This document shows, piece by piece, positions 1-11,200 of a stretch of 64,000 nt of DNA. The translations under genes and the position numbers were made by a program. The notes beneath the pieces were generated by a model. It was given only the letters and a program-made list of their open reading frames with translations, was not told the DNA's origin and did no database searches. Every line of letters begins with the position of its first letter. Positions within the stretch are counted from its first letter, which is position 1. The DNA comes from Aradus depressus (Eukaryota; Arthropoda; Insecta; Hemiptera; Aradidae). The stretch spans positions 37,694,045 to 37,758,044 of the forward strand of contig OY759221.1 in assembly GCA_963662175.1 (NCBI GenBank), read 5' to 3'.

Positions 1-516
1 AGTCAAAATGAGTTTAAGTGTACTGTGATGATCTCCCAAGCCAACTGCGCACTGTGAGTTGGGAGTTCAGAAATCTTGTGTATGTTCTCGGTTAAATCAA
101 CTTAATCTACTTCTTTGAGGAATCATTTACGAGATAACTGCATTTAACCAAGTATTCACTGCGGCAGACTATTCCAAGTGAAGAGGGTGTTTTCGCTTAA
201 ATCAACTTACTCAACTTTAGAGAGTTAATAAAGTGTGGTCAATAATTAGGTAAGTGATGGTGAATGATTAGGTAACTAAGGGAAAATCCAAGAAAGGATT
301 AACAATATTCATTTTCATTCGATCCTATAGATTTAGAAGGTATATGATTAATAATGATGCAAACATAATTTATTTATTCAAAAAACTGGATTTACATGAT
401 TAATGCAAAAGTAAAAAAATGCTCCCCTGAAAAGTTACGAATTTAGACACCAATTTATTCTCTGTGACCATAGATATAACTGCTGCTATAGTGAATGTAT
501 CGGCATGAAATTTTAC
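1..516. other. Unclassified AT-rich stretch
   Basis: No open frame, inverted repeat or known repeat is recognisable here. It could be intron or 5' flank of the dynein intermediate chain gene that starts to be visible at 2191. Confidence 0.4.
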
Positions 517-519
517 AAA

Positions 520-776
520 CGTGGCTCAGAGGTAGCGTGCTTGCTGAGCTCAGGATCGTGGGTTTGAATCCCGGCAGACCCTTTTTTTTTCTGGGAGATG
601 AAAAGACCTTCGGATGGGTCGTTAAGCGATGGTCCCGAGCCTGTACGATGTCATGTATTCGTTTAAAGACACCTACCCCAGGTGAATAAAATATTCGGGG
701 TGGGTCAAATTTAGGACTCTTTTAGTAGAGTCAGGCTCATGTCCACCAGAGCAACGAAAGATCTCTCTGGTAGTAG
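520..776 (+). repeat. tRNA-derived SINE copy
   Basis: The head keeps the two internal RNA polymerase III promoter boxes of a tRNA: box A (GGCTCAGAGGTAG) and box B (GGGTTTGAATCCC). The SINE body follows with its landmarks GCGATGGTCCCGAGCCTGTA, ATGTCCACCAGAGC and CTCTGGTAGTAG. This is the first of about 20 copies of the same family in the window. It abuts an inverted partial copy on its right. Confidence 0.8.
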
Positions 777-907
777 CGCGCTCTTTCGTTGATCTGACGG
801 TAATGAGTCCGACTCTGCAGTAAAAGCCCTACTCAGGTTTTTTTACCTAGAATGAGGGTCTTTAATGAATATCTGACATTGTACAGAAGGACTGCGTGCT
901 CAAGCCT
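777..907 (-). repeat. Inverted partial SINE, tail-to-tail with previous copy
   Basis: The body landmarks appear in reverse complement (GCGCTCTTTCGTTG, GAGTCCGACTCTGCAGT, GGGTCTTTAATGAATAT). No tRNA-like head is present. Together with the copy at 520-776 it forms an inverted pair with almost no spacer. Confidence 0.7.
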
Positions 908-1037
908 TTTTGATGGGAGCGCAGTAAGAGCTATATAGAGCCACTCTCTTTCGAACGTTTACGGTTTTTGTCTTTGCACTCCGCAATGTTCAATATCCGT
1001 TTATGATTGTTAACACTTTCTAAATCACTTGAAGATA

Positions 1038-1571
1038 CAGTAGAGCGTCGATTAACCGAACTAATTGGGGACATAGTTCCGATAATCAAAAGTTCATATA
1101 ATCGAACATCCAATAAGAAAAAGGAATGGAATATAATTTGCAAAGAAACTCCCTCGGGGTTCCCTCGGCAGGCATTAGGCATTTCACACAATTGAATTAG
1201 TAAGGCTGTGCATAAGTGAGCTACAGTCCGCACCCTCGCAAGCCTGGGACATAACGCTGCCCAGAGAGCACAGAAGCGCCACAAGTCCCCCAAGATGCGC
1301 ACTACGGGCGACCCAACCTGCGGTGGCCTCCAGAAGAAGAGACTCTAAGAAAAATATGACTCATTGGATTTATTGCGATTGCTATAAAACTATGTTTACA
1401 TAGATATCGATTGCTCAAAAAAGTATGTGATACGGGCATAACAGGATTTTCTTATCCCAACCACTTGTACAGATCACTCTCCACTTCTCTCTCAAATTCG
1501 TTTCATACCGGCATTACTTGCGAAGCGAGTTCGGATAATTGAACGTTCGGATAACTGACGTTCGAATACTG
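1038..1571. mobile_element. pogo-like MITE with TA target duplication
   Basis: The left end CAGTAGAGCGTCGATTAACC and the inverted right end (read back as CAGTATTCGAACGTCAGTTA) share the CAGT...CGA...TTANCCGAAC pattern of pogo/Tigger elements of the Tc1-mariner superfamily. The dinucleotide TA flanks both ends (1036-1037 and 1572-1573), as expected for this superfamily. The 534-bp interior has no transposase frame, so it is non-autonomous. A GC-richer patch (about 1220-1320) inside is unexplained. Confidence 0.65.
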
Positions 1572-1573
1572 TA

Positions 1574-1866
1574 CCCGCATTAGAGCTATACTTATTGAAG
1601 TAAACAGGAAAACAAGAATCGCAGAATCAAAACAAACTTGAGAGAACTGAAACCAAAATGTAATGATATGCGCTCTGGACCGATTCTAGCGGTTAATTTG
1701 AGAACTTAACCTTTACACATTCCGATCCAGCAAGTCACAACAAACGTTATTCCATCAAAAAAAGACTTTGTCAAAATAGTCACATCCAACATTGTTCCAG
1801 CTAACAATACAGTTGTAGAAAAATATTTATATAACAATAGTAATACTAATAAATACAATAGATACA
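1574..1866. other. No feature recognised
   Basis: AT-rich sequence without recognisable coding or repeat structure. Confidence 0.3.
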
Positions 1867-1867
1867 G

Positions 1868-2008
1868 GCGGCGCCACCGAGTTCTCTGAACTGAAACAGT
1901 CCCGGACCTGGCTGGAGGATGTGGTTGGTGCCCATTACAAGCACATCCTCCTTATCAGGCCTCTTGCTTCTCCAGGGCCCAAACTCTTTGTCTATATAGA
2001 GACACCCG
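1868..2008 (+). CDS. Possible upstream exon (weak)
   Basis: A frame open from 1867 to 2121 reads FSELKQSRTWLEDVV and HILLIRPLASPGPKLFVYIE, with codon use more like coding DNA than its AT-rich surroundings. An AG precedes it at 1866-1867. A phase-1 exit at 2008 would create a glycine codon with the GT that opens the exon at 2191. However, the donor (GTTTCG) is poor, the acceptor lacks a pyrimidine tract, and I do not recognise the peptide in the dynein family. It could equally be a transposon fragment. Confidence 0.2.
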
Positions 2009-2190
2009 GTTTCGCCGCTGTTGTTACATTTGGAAAAGTTGATTGTACTTTATTTTCATTAAATAAATATTTTGATTCGGATGATATTTATTATTCCGCC
2101 ATTGAGTTAAACGTTTGTTAAGAGTTTAAAAGAGTCAAATGTGAAAGAACTCTATTAATATTGTCGGTTTTTTTTGTTGGTTTTTTTCAG

Positions 2191-2279
2191 GTAGAAGTTT
2201 TTCTTACCAACTTAAGGAACTTTGGAAACTGACAGGAGACGGCACTGTCAATCATATATGTTGGAGTGTAGAGAACTCG
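2191..2279 (+). CDS. DNAI4: Exon a of dynein intermediate chain
   Basis: The acceptor TTTTTTTCAG and the donor TCG|GTGAGA bound 89 nt that enter in phase 1 (the first two bases complete a codon) and leave in phase 0. It encodes RSFSYQLKELWKLTGDGTVN followed by HICWSVENS. This matches the segment just before the first WD40 blade of intermediate chains, where a leucine-tryptophan pair precedes the first strand. Any other frame meets a stop. Confidence 0.75.
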
Positions 2280-5200
2280 GTGAGATATCTCGTTATGCCC
2301 TTCTTGGTCCTTAGTTAAAACTTCCCTTTTCAGATTTCTCTCTGAGATGAAACTCTGTCAATTTAGAAAGTTTTCTAACAACTCAGAGAAATGTTTTCAA
2401 AATACCTTTGAAAAGTTGTATGTATATTCATAGAGCTACTAACGGGGTTTGCCCTCCGGGACGCCCTCACTCGTGTCAGTCGCATTTACCAGTGCACGCT
2501 TCTAGAAGATGTGTTTAATTGAGACAGTGCGGCATGAGTAATACATCTGCCCTCATTTTTATTTAATTATTTTAATAATTTCTAAAAATCAAATTGATAT
2601 TCATGTTGAGGACATCAGTATCTTTTATTATCTTCTATAGGAGAAGATTATATTTCTTATTTCTTTTTGGTTCGTGGTTTTGCCAAGATTCAACAGTTTT
2701 GAAAAACTGATGACATGAGGTTGCGAAATACACAAAAAGAAACTGACTCCATGGTTATTTGGATAAATATATTTGATAATAACATTATTGATCTTTTATA
2801 ATTATTTCTCAGAATCCTTTCAACCTTTACTACTATCCTAAAATATATTTGTATATTACTTACAATCTATAGGTATCTTGCTGCGTTGCGTTGTCTATCG
2901 CGATTTCTGCTGGGCTTCGGATTTCTTCAATATACTACCGACTCTACGTGAAACTTGATATACGTTCCACTTCTTTTCTGTTTCATATAATAAAAATGGT
3001 ACTGACTTATAAAGTTCTACAACTCACATCTCAAAACGGTTGGGAGCTCTTCCAACACATCCTTCCTCTGTGAAGGTGACTGGCTAAGTTCTAGCTCCAG
3101 AGTGAAGCCTGCCTCTGCGACACATGTCCACCCTCTGCGACGTTGACTGACTAAATGAGCCCTAGCTGGGTTCGTCCCGCTCTCCCGCCATTCTTCCGCC
3201 GGGATTTTCCTTCACACCTATTGGCTGCCCAGGTCAGGTGGTCTACACCCTTCCTAATGCCCCCTCTACACTATGGGCCAAGGTAGGCCAATGCATTGGC
3301 CACCAATATTGGCGTAATGGCGGCGCTGGCCTGAACCTTGGCTCCACATACTGGGCCAGCCATTGGCCCAGTATGAAGGCCAAACCTTGGACCACAGCAC
3401 TCAGTTGCTTGAACCCTATTTCCGTGATGGATATCAAGAAAATCGCTGCTGCATCTTTGTGTTTAGCTGGGCATATAATTGTTACTTACATATTATTGAC
3501 AAAAACATGGTTGAAAAGAAATGGAAACAAAGAAGATGGTGGACCATATTTTTATTTTTGTGAAAGGGGTTTTTCGGATTCCAAATTGCAGGTTCATTTT
3601 GGTACAGTTCTAAAAATTTAAAACTTTCCTCATTTGTCCATGTAGACATTTTGTATTTGTAGTTTATAATAATAAAATAAAATAATATAAAATAAAATAT
3701 TATAGTATTTAACAGGATAAAAGGAATATACAAAACACTACTGACAAGAAACAAACAACCAATGTTGGACAAGTGTGTGGATGCGTCACTTATCTACTGT
3801 ACACTTGGTTCAAGGATGTTGGCCTGCCTTGATGTGGGTTGAAAGACCGCTCCGAACGCCAACCTTCACCAACACAAGCCAACACCCTGGCCCAACATGA
3901 CCAACACAAGCCAACCCCTCTCTACACAGCTGGATTGGGCCACTGCCTGGCCCATAGTGTAGAGGGCCTATCATAGGCATAGCACATGGTTTTTCTGCTG
4001 ACGTCATCAGACTTCTCCCTTCTACTGAATTCTTGGCTTCCAATTTTTATATTTCCATCTGCATTTTTATATTACTTCTAATATTTTAAAACATTTAATG
4101 TCCTTATTTTTGGATATTACAAGGACTAATACGAAGTATAGGACTTTGTATAGCTAGGTAAATAATAATAATTCTTAAAAAAGAAGTGGAATGGGTTTTA
4201 TACAAATTTCCATGTATTTTCGATTAAGAAAATGCTAATAAGGCTTGCTAATTGATAATGTATGAAATAATCTTCACTGTCTTAAGCATATGGGTATCTA
4301 TTAAGGCTGTCGGGAACCAACAAATTTCAGTTCCGACTCCCTTTTTTTTTTCAAGAAAGATACCCGGTTCCCGGGTCCAACTGTGGAACCATAGAAACCG
4401 GTTACCTAAAATATACCGATGATAAATAGGCTAATTAGCTTTTACCTATTTTCTGATTCAGAAAGTGGTTGCAGTTGGTCATGGTGACCGGACAGGTTCC
4501 GGCCGGATCAACGTGTGGAATGCCAAGTGTCCTGAAGCCGTTGAACGGACAATACAGACCAAAGCTGCAGTCACCTGTCTTCAGTTCTCCAGAACTCAGC
4601 CTGCTCTTCTGGCTGCAGTCACTCGGGATGGAAGTGTCCTCCTTGTTGACATCACTAAACATGTGACCACATTCACACTTATCAACAAGTGAGTAGGACA
4701 CTCCACACGGATTGTAGCTATGCACTTGAAATTTGAAATTAGTTTGTGCTAACTTAGATCTAGATTACATTTTGTCAGAAATTATACGAAAATTAAGACC
4801 ACTTTACGTCTGGGCCTAACATTTTACAAGTTATATTTATGACGATCAAAAATCTCTTCGAATTGAAGTTGTAGAGAATACTAAAAGAAATATTTTTTAG
4901 GAAAAACGTTTAGAGGGAGCCGCCCTGTTTGCGATAACGTCTCGAAACTCTTTTTTTTATACATTTACTCGAATTATGTAAAAGCGGCTTGTCCTATCGA
5001 AAAGTTGGTCCTCACAAAAAATGTTCCTCATAAAATTTCCAATTAACAAAATGCCTTATGTTTTGAGATTGAGACAATACGAACAAAGGTATAGCGGTCC
5101 AAAGAATTAACAAATTTCTGTAGGAAATAGTTCAAAGCAATGTTCAAATTGTAACGCAGGGCAACGAATTTTGAAATATGTTTTTTTATTGTTATTTATT

Positions 5201-8200
5201 GTGACTCACGCCCAGGCTTTAACTACGAGATTATACGGTTCACATGAGCCCGACTCTACCGATCCCAAGGTCGGTGTGCTCAAGGTTTTTTCACCTCTCA
5301 CGTGGAAAACCTAAGAGCCTCGTCCGGAATTCGAACCCGTGATCTTGAACTCAGTAGGCAAGGACACTACCTCTGAGCTACCGGCGCCCTCAGTTGTTCC
5401 AGTGAGTTGATTAATGTACCTTTGTCAAAAAAATGTAGGTATTTATGTCAAAATTGTGTTTGTTTTGCCTGATGTGTTGTGCGAAAGTTGATTTTACTGT
5501 GTTTGTTTTGCCTGATGTGTTGTGCGAAAGTTGATTTTATTGTGTTTGTTTTGCCTGATGTGTTGTGCGAAAGTTGATTTTACTGAGTCGTGTCAATGTT
5601 TAACCCTATTTCTAATATTTGTTTTTTTACCCTGTTTTTAAATGGTCTTCTAATGGGATATTTTGTGAAATAGACAATATTTAAATAAACAAAGCATTTA
5701 ATTAAAAATTTTAAAAAACCCCAATACAACCCCGGCCTTATAAACATTTGAGCTCAAACTCCAAGTCTCTAGCTGTAATAGAGACCGAGATCCCTACATA
5801 GGCTCTGATGAAACCTGAAGATCTTGGAGAGTACATACCTGATTTCCACCAAACATGGCTAAGAACCATCTCGCAAATACCGGCTTTTGAAAGGAAAAAA
5901 AAAAAAAAACGCTTTGAAATCGGTTCAGCCGTTTTTGGTGCTACGATGCCACAGACAGACACGCAAACACACTGGGACAAATGCTTCAAACTTATAACAC
6001 CCCTCCTTTTGGTGCTACGATGCCACAGACAGACACGCAAACACACTGGGACAAATGCTTCAAACTTATAACACCCCTCCTTTTGGTGCTACGATGCCAC
6101 AGACACACAGACAAATGCTTCAAACTTATAACACCCCTCCTTTTGCGTCGGGGGTTAAAAAACATGGTTTCCTTTATTTTTTATTAATTATTTCACAACA
6201 TCTCTCAGAAAATGTTAAGTATTATCATGTAAACCCAAATTTTCTCCACGTTTGCCTAATTCGACTTTTTCAGAGATACGTTAAGTCCGTATCCGTTCCC
6301 GTTGTGGTACCTTCGCTGGTTTACCTACGACAACAGTCTGACCAGAGAAGAACGTCTTCTGACCGTCGGGCAAACCGGCCTGGTACAAATGTGGGACCCC
6401 ATCAAAGGAAAAAAGGAACAGTGTAAGTCAGTATTTAGTCTTCATCAGATTCTTATAATGACTAGTGGATATGTATAGTAAAAATGGTTTGTGAACGACC
6501 AGACACATACATCGTACACTTACCTCCTTCAACACATCCACTCAAGTGTGGCTCTGAAGAAGAAAATAAATATAGTTTCCAAAACTTTCACCAAATACTG
6601 AGTTTTTTATTTACATATCAGAACCTCGACTTCTCCAACATTGAAAAGATACAGTCGACTCTATCAATCATTAGAACAATCAAAAATTGTGATATTTTTT
6701 TTTTTTTTTTTTTTTTATTTATCATTTATTTATTATTCTTAAATAGGATGCATCTTTCTATAAAGCAACATGACCCTGTATAAAGTGGAGAGAGGAGCTC
6801 AGGATCAAGGAGCCACTGAAGGACTGAGACCGGCCATCGGCGGAACAATCTGCGCGAAGCGCGTCGTTCCTAGACCATGTATGGTACAGTGCCTGCTTAT
6901 GTACCCGCCAGGAGCCGACGAATCGGCTGAACACTGTTTCCGTCATCAGCTGCCATAGAATTAACTTTTCTTTGAATAGAAAAAATATATATTTTTTAAA
7001 ATGTTTAAGTTATCGTATTCATAAGATGTCTAAAACTAATCTCATATTATATATTTTTCAATAATTTTATTACGTCTTAATCTTGCCTGCTTTTGGAGGG
7101 CGCCGGTAGCTCATTGGTATGCGTGCTTGCCTTCTGAGCTCAAATCGTGGGTTCGAAACCCTGCCGAGGCCCTTAGTTTATTTTATCTGGGAGGTAAAAT
7201 AAGCTTAAGCAGGCCGTCCTTCGGATCGGACGTTAAGCGATGGTCCCGAGCCTGTACGATGTCAGGTACTCGTTAAAGACCCCTACCCTAGGTGAATAAA
7301 AATTTAGGGTAGGCATTTAAGACTCCCACAGTAGAGAGTCGGGCTCATGTCCACCAGAGTTACGAAAGAGCGCCCTGGTAGTAGGCGATATGACCTCATA
7401 GTTAAAGCCCGGACATGAGCATAAAATCTAACCTTACTTAGGTACTGGGATTTATAAAATATTGGATTACATTATTATTCCTCTATTCCTAGAATAAATA
7501 AAATGTTTATCGTTAGTAGAGTGGAAAAGCAAATTTTTAACCACTTTGCTCCCCTACTACCAGAGCGCTCTTTCGTCGCTCTGCTGGACACACATGCCCG
7601 ACTCTACAGTGGGAATCCTGAATTTCGCCTAGCTAGGTTTATTCACTTAGGGTCTTTAACGAGTATCTGAAATCGTACAGGCTCGGGTCCATTGTTTTAC
7701 GTCCCGTTCGAAGGTTGGCGTGCTCATGGAGGCTCGACCGGGTTTCGAACCCGCGATCGTGAGCTCAGAGGGTAATCTACAAGTATTTGAAGCCGGGAGC
7801 CCAAAATGACCCCTACAATGATTTTTCCTATCTACTATTCATTTTACCATTTAAGTTCTTTTCTATACATAGAATATTGTTTCAGTGATAGCCAAGCTAA
7901 GTTTCATCAGCGCCCCAGACGAAGAGACCAAGCTCTCCGGTCAACCACCCCTCTCTTCACAACAATCTGAAGACACTGACACCAAGTATAGCTTCATCCA
8001 AGTTCCTCTGATTGGTCTGTACCTTTCTGTGGACCCGTCAGACCGTCGGAGGATCCTCGTCACCACTGATGTTGGACTTGTCGCTAGTGTATGTGTCACA
8101 TGTAAAATGAAAACATTATAACAATGGCAGATATATATATCTACGATATATCTACTATTGTAAAATAAATATTGAGGGCGCCGGTAACTCAGTGGTATGC

Positions 8201-11200
8201 GTCCGGCCGAGATCCTTACACCGTCCTTCCGGTAGGACGTTAATGGTCTCTAGCCTGTACGATGTCAGGCACTCATTAAACACCCCTACCCTAAGTTAAT
8301 AACGATTTAGTGGAGGCAAAATTTATGTCCACCAGAGCGATGAAAGAGCTCTCTGGTAGTTGGCGATATGACCTAGTTGTTAAAGCCCGGGGATGAACTA
8401 ACTATTGTGAAATATCTAAAATTAGATGTGTCTAGGCCTGTATAAGCCAACATTCCAGTGACTCCAATTACAAAAGCCACCGCCCACATCGTATACATAT
8501 CCAAATTCATAACACTGGCATTCCTGCACATTCTTCAGTCTTGCGGTGCAAATATAATTACACTCAGATTATTTGCTATTACTTCCTAAATCGTTGCAGT
8601 GAATAGAGACATATTGTCCATTTCAGGGTTTCGTAAGTCTATGAACTACTAGAAAACCTGTTTTCGTCAGCTACATCTTTTACGATTAGTCAATCTAGAA
8701 GCCCACGTAGCTTCTTAAACTTTTATGATATATACATGTAGTGAGCGCGCCGGTAGCTCAGTGGTATGCGTGCTTGACTTCTGAGCTCAAGGTTGTGGGT
8801 TCGTAGCCCGACCGAGGCCCTTAGTTTATTTTATCTGGGAGGTAAAATAAACTTAAGCACGCCGTCCTTCGGATGAGACGTTAAGCGATGGTCCCGAGCC
8901 TGTACGATGTCAGGTACTCGTTAAAGACCCCTGCCCTAGGTGAATAAAAATTTAGGATAGGCAAAATTTAGGACTCCCACAGTAGAGTCGGGCTCATGTC
9001 CACCAGAGTGACGATAGAGCGCTCTGGTAGTAGGCGATATGACCTCGTAGTTAAAGCCCGGACATGAGTCATAAAACCTAACCTAACCTAACCTATAAAT
9101 TTAGTTGGTTTCCAGTGGAAGAGAAAAAAAGATCTTCGGTGAATTCCACTCTTTTTGGGACTGCTGGGGAAAATCAATTGGTTTTCTATTGTATTGGGAA
9201 TTTTATATAAAATTTCGATTCGATATATTCACATTATCGAAGGGAGTTAATACGTTTTGGTTTAACAATCTCCTCTATCTCTGTGTACTGGGTGGGCTGG
9301 TGCCAGGGGCCTAAGCACCCAATGCTCGTATCTCTATCCTGGAAGCGCTGGGCTTCCTTCTTACCGTGTTGTCTTGGCTTGCCTGGATCTGAAGACCCCT
9401 TTTATTATCTTACAGTTTCATTAGCAAATCTAATAATACTCCTATGGTCCCATTCCTTTAAGGTCCTCCTCAAAATGTCGAATCTCGTAGAAACTCTTGT
9501 GATAGTATATCATTTTTTTGTAAAACGTTCGACAGAAACAAGATCTTCTAGTTACTTTTCATTATTTATATTTTATATTTGTTCAATAATATATACCACT
9601 GATGATCATACTGTTGCGTTGAAAACCAGTTCTGATCAAAAAATAAAACAGTGGGAAGACAACTTCTTTTATTTCTATGAGAAATCTTGTCCCACAACAT
9701 CTTACTATCACATATGAATCATTATACTTTTCTATATCCCTTCTGCAATACGGTTGTTTGCAAGTGAGGAACCATATTGTATATCGTTAAATTGCAAGAA
9801 CACTATATATGAGCATACGAATGAAGGCTAATTGTACAAGGTAATTAGTAAATGGGAACTATTATTGATAAGACAGCTGATGGTAGGGTCTATCAATAAA
9901 TCACTGTGAATAACAGTGAAGAACAATGGGAAACAGGTCCATTGTTGAGCCGGATAACAGGAACCAACTGAGGAGCCCAATCGATAGTCTGTTACCTCCT
10001 TATATAATTTCTATCTGAATTGAGATAATTTCAAAATTTTGTCACTAAATTACTTTATGATTAAATTGTCTTAACTGCTCTAAAATTCACTGTACCTTCT
10101 TGAATTAATATCAACAATGTTTTAACTGTTAGAAAAAAATAATAATTTATTATTAAAAATTATATTACCTGATTTTTTTTTTTTTTTGAACACGAACCAA
10201 TATATTTGATTTTTTTTTTGACATTGTATACTTTTTTACAGATTCACATAATATACTTTAAGTTATTTATTTCATGTGGCTCATCCCCGGACTTTAACTA
10301 TGAGGTCATATCGCTTATTACCAGAGCGCTTTTTCGTTGCTTTGGTGGAGATGAGCTCGACTCAACGGTGCGAGTCCGAAATGTTGCCTACTCAGGTTTT
10401 GTTACCCTGAGATAGGAGTCTTCATCGAGTACCTGACATCGAACAGGTTCGGGGTACCATCGACATCCCTTTTTCTATTTTATTACATAGATCTTTTCCT
10501 CGAATATAATTAATATTTGTGTTTTTGCCATGTACTCATTCATATGCCCTCTCTATTCATACAGAAAATAAAAATGTTTTACTTCCCCACATGTACGAAG
10601 TACATATGTATGTAATTGTAGTATATAATCCGTCAGAAACTCATGTTGAGTTTTCACCAGTATTTTATGTTTTCTGATCCCCTATAGTTTAATGTAGTTT
10701 TGAAACATATTTTTAGACGTTTCCTCAATTTATCCGAAAACGGTTAGTCTCGATCGAAAAATTGATTCCTACCAAAATTGTTCCTTATAAAATTTCCAAT
10801 CGCCAGTATGCCTCAGATTTGAGCTAAGATCAACACGACAAAGGTTATAGTGCCCCGAAGAATGTAAATTAAATGTCTGTAAGGAATGTCTCTAACAATA
10901 AGTAATTTTTAAATCGCAACTCATAGCAACGAACTTTAAAATATGGTATTGGAAGTTTTTTTATAGTTTTTTATAAAATTAAGAAAAATATATGTGATGT
11001 CATTGCAGGATTTTATTATACCAACAACGCTTACGTATCACTCTCTCTCCCTCTCCTTCTCAAAGTCATTGTACTTTCTACAGTGTTATCTTGAGAGTAG
11101 ACATTCTTATACCCAGTAATGCCAAATAATTTTGAGTAGGGGGAAAGAGAGAGATCTGTGAGCGTGGTTGGTATAAGAAATTCCTGTAATTATGTTACAT

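Noticed and set aside
5808..6426. Overlapping frames with repeated PQTDTQTHWDKCFKL
   Set aside because: The peptide repetition is simply the 74-bp repeat of an RTE tail; the frame then runs into intron and the antisense frame of exon c.
8743..8820. Possible tRNA gene
   Set aside because: Box A and box B are present, but the same head recurs about 20 times fused to the same non-tRNA body. No acceptor stem can be closed. It is a SINE.
9075..9093. Telomeric sequence
   Set aside because: Only about four pentamers, placed exactly at the 3' end of a SINE, inside a gene intron. Not a chromosome end.
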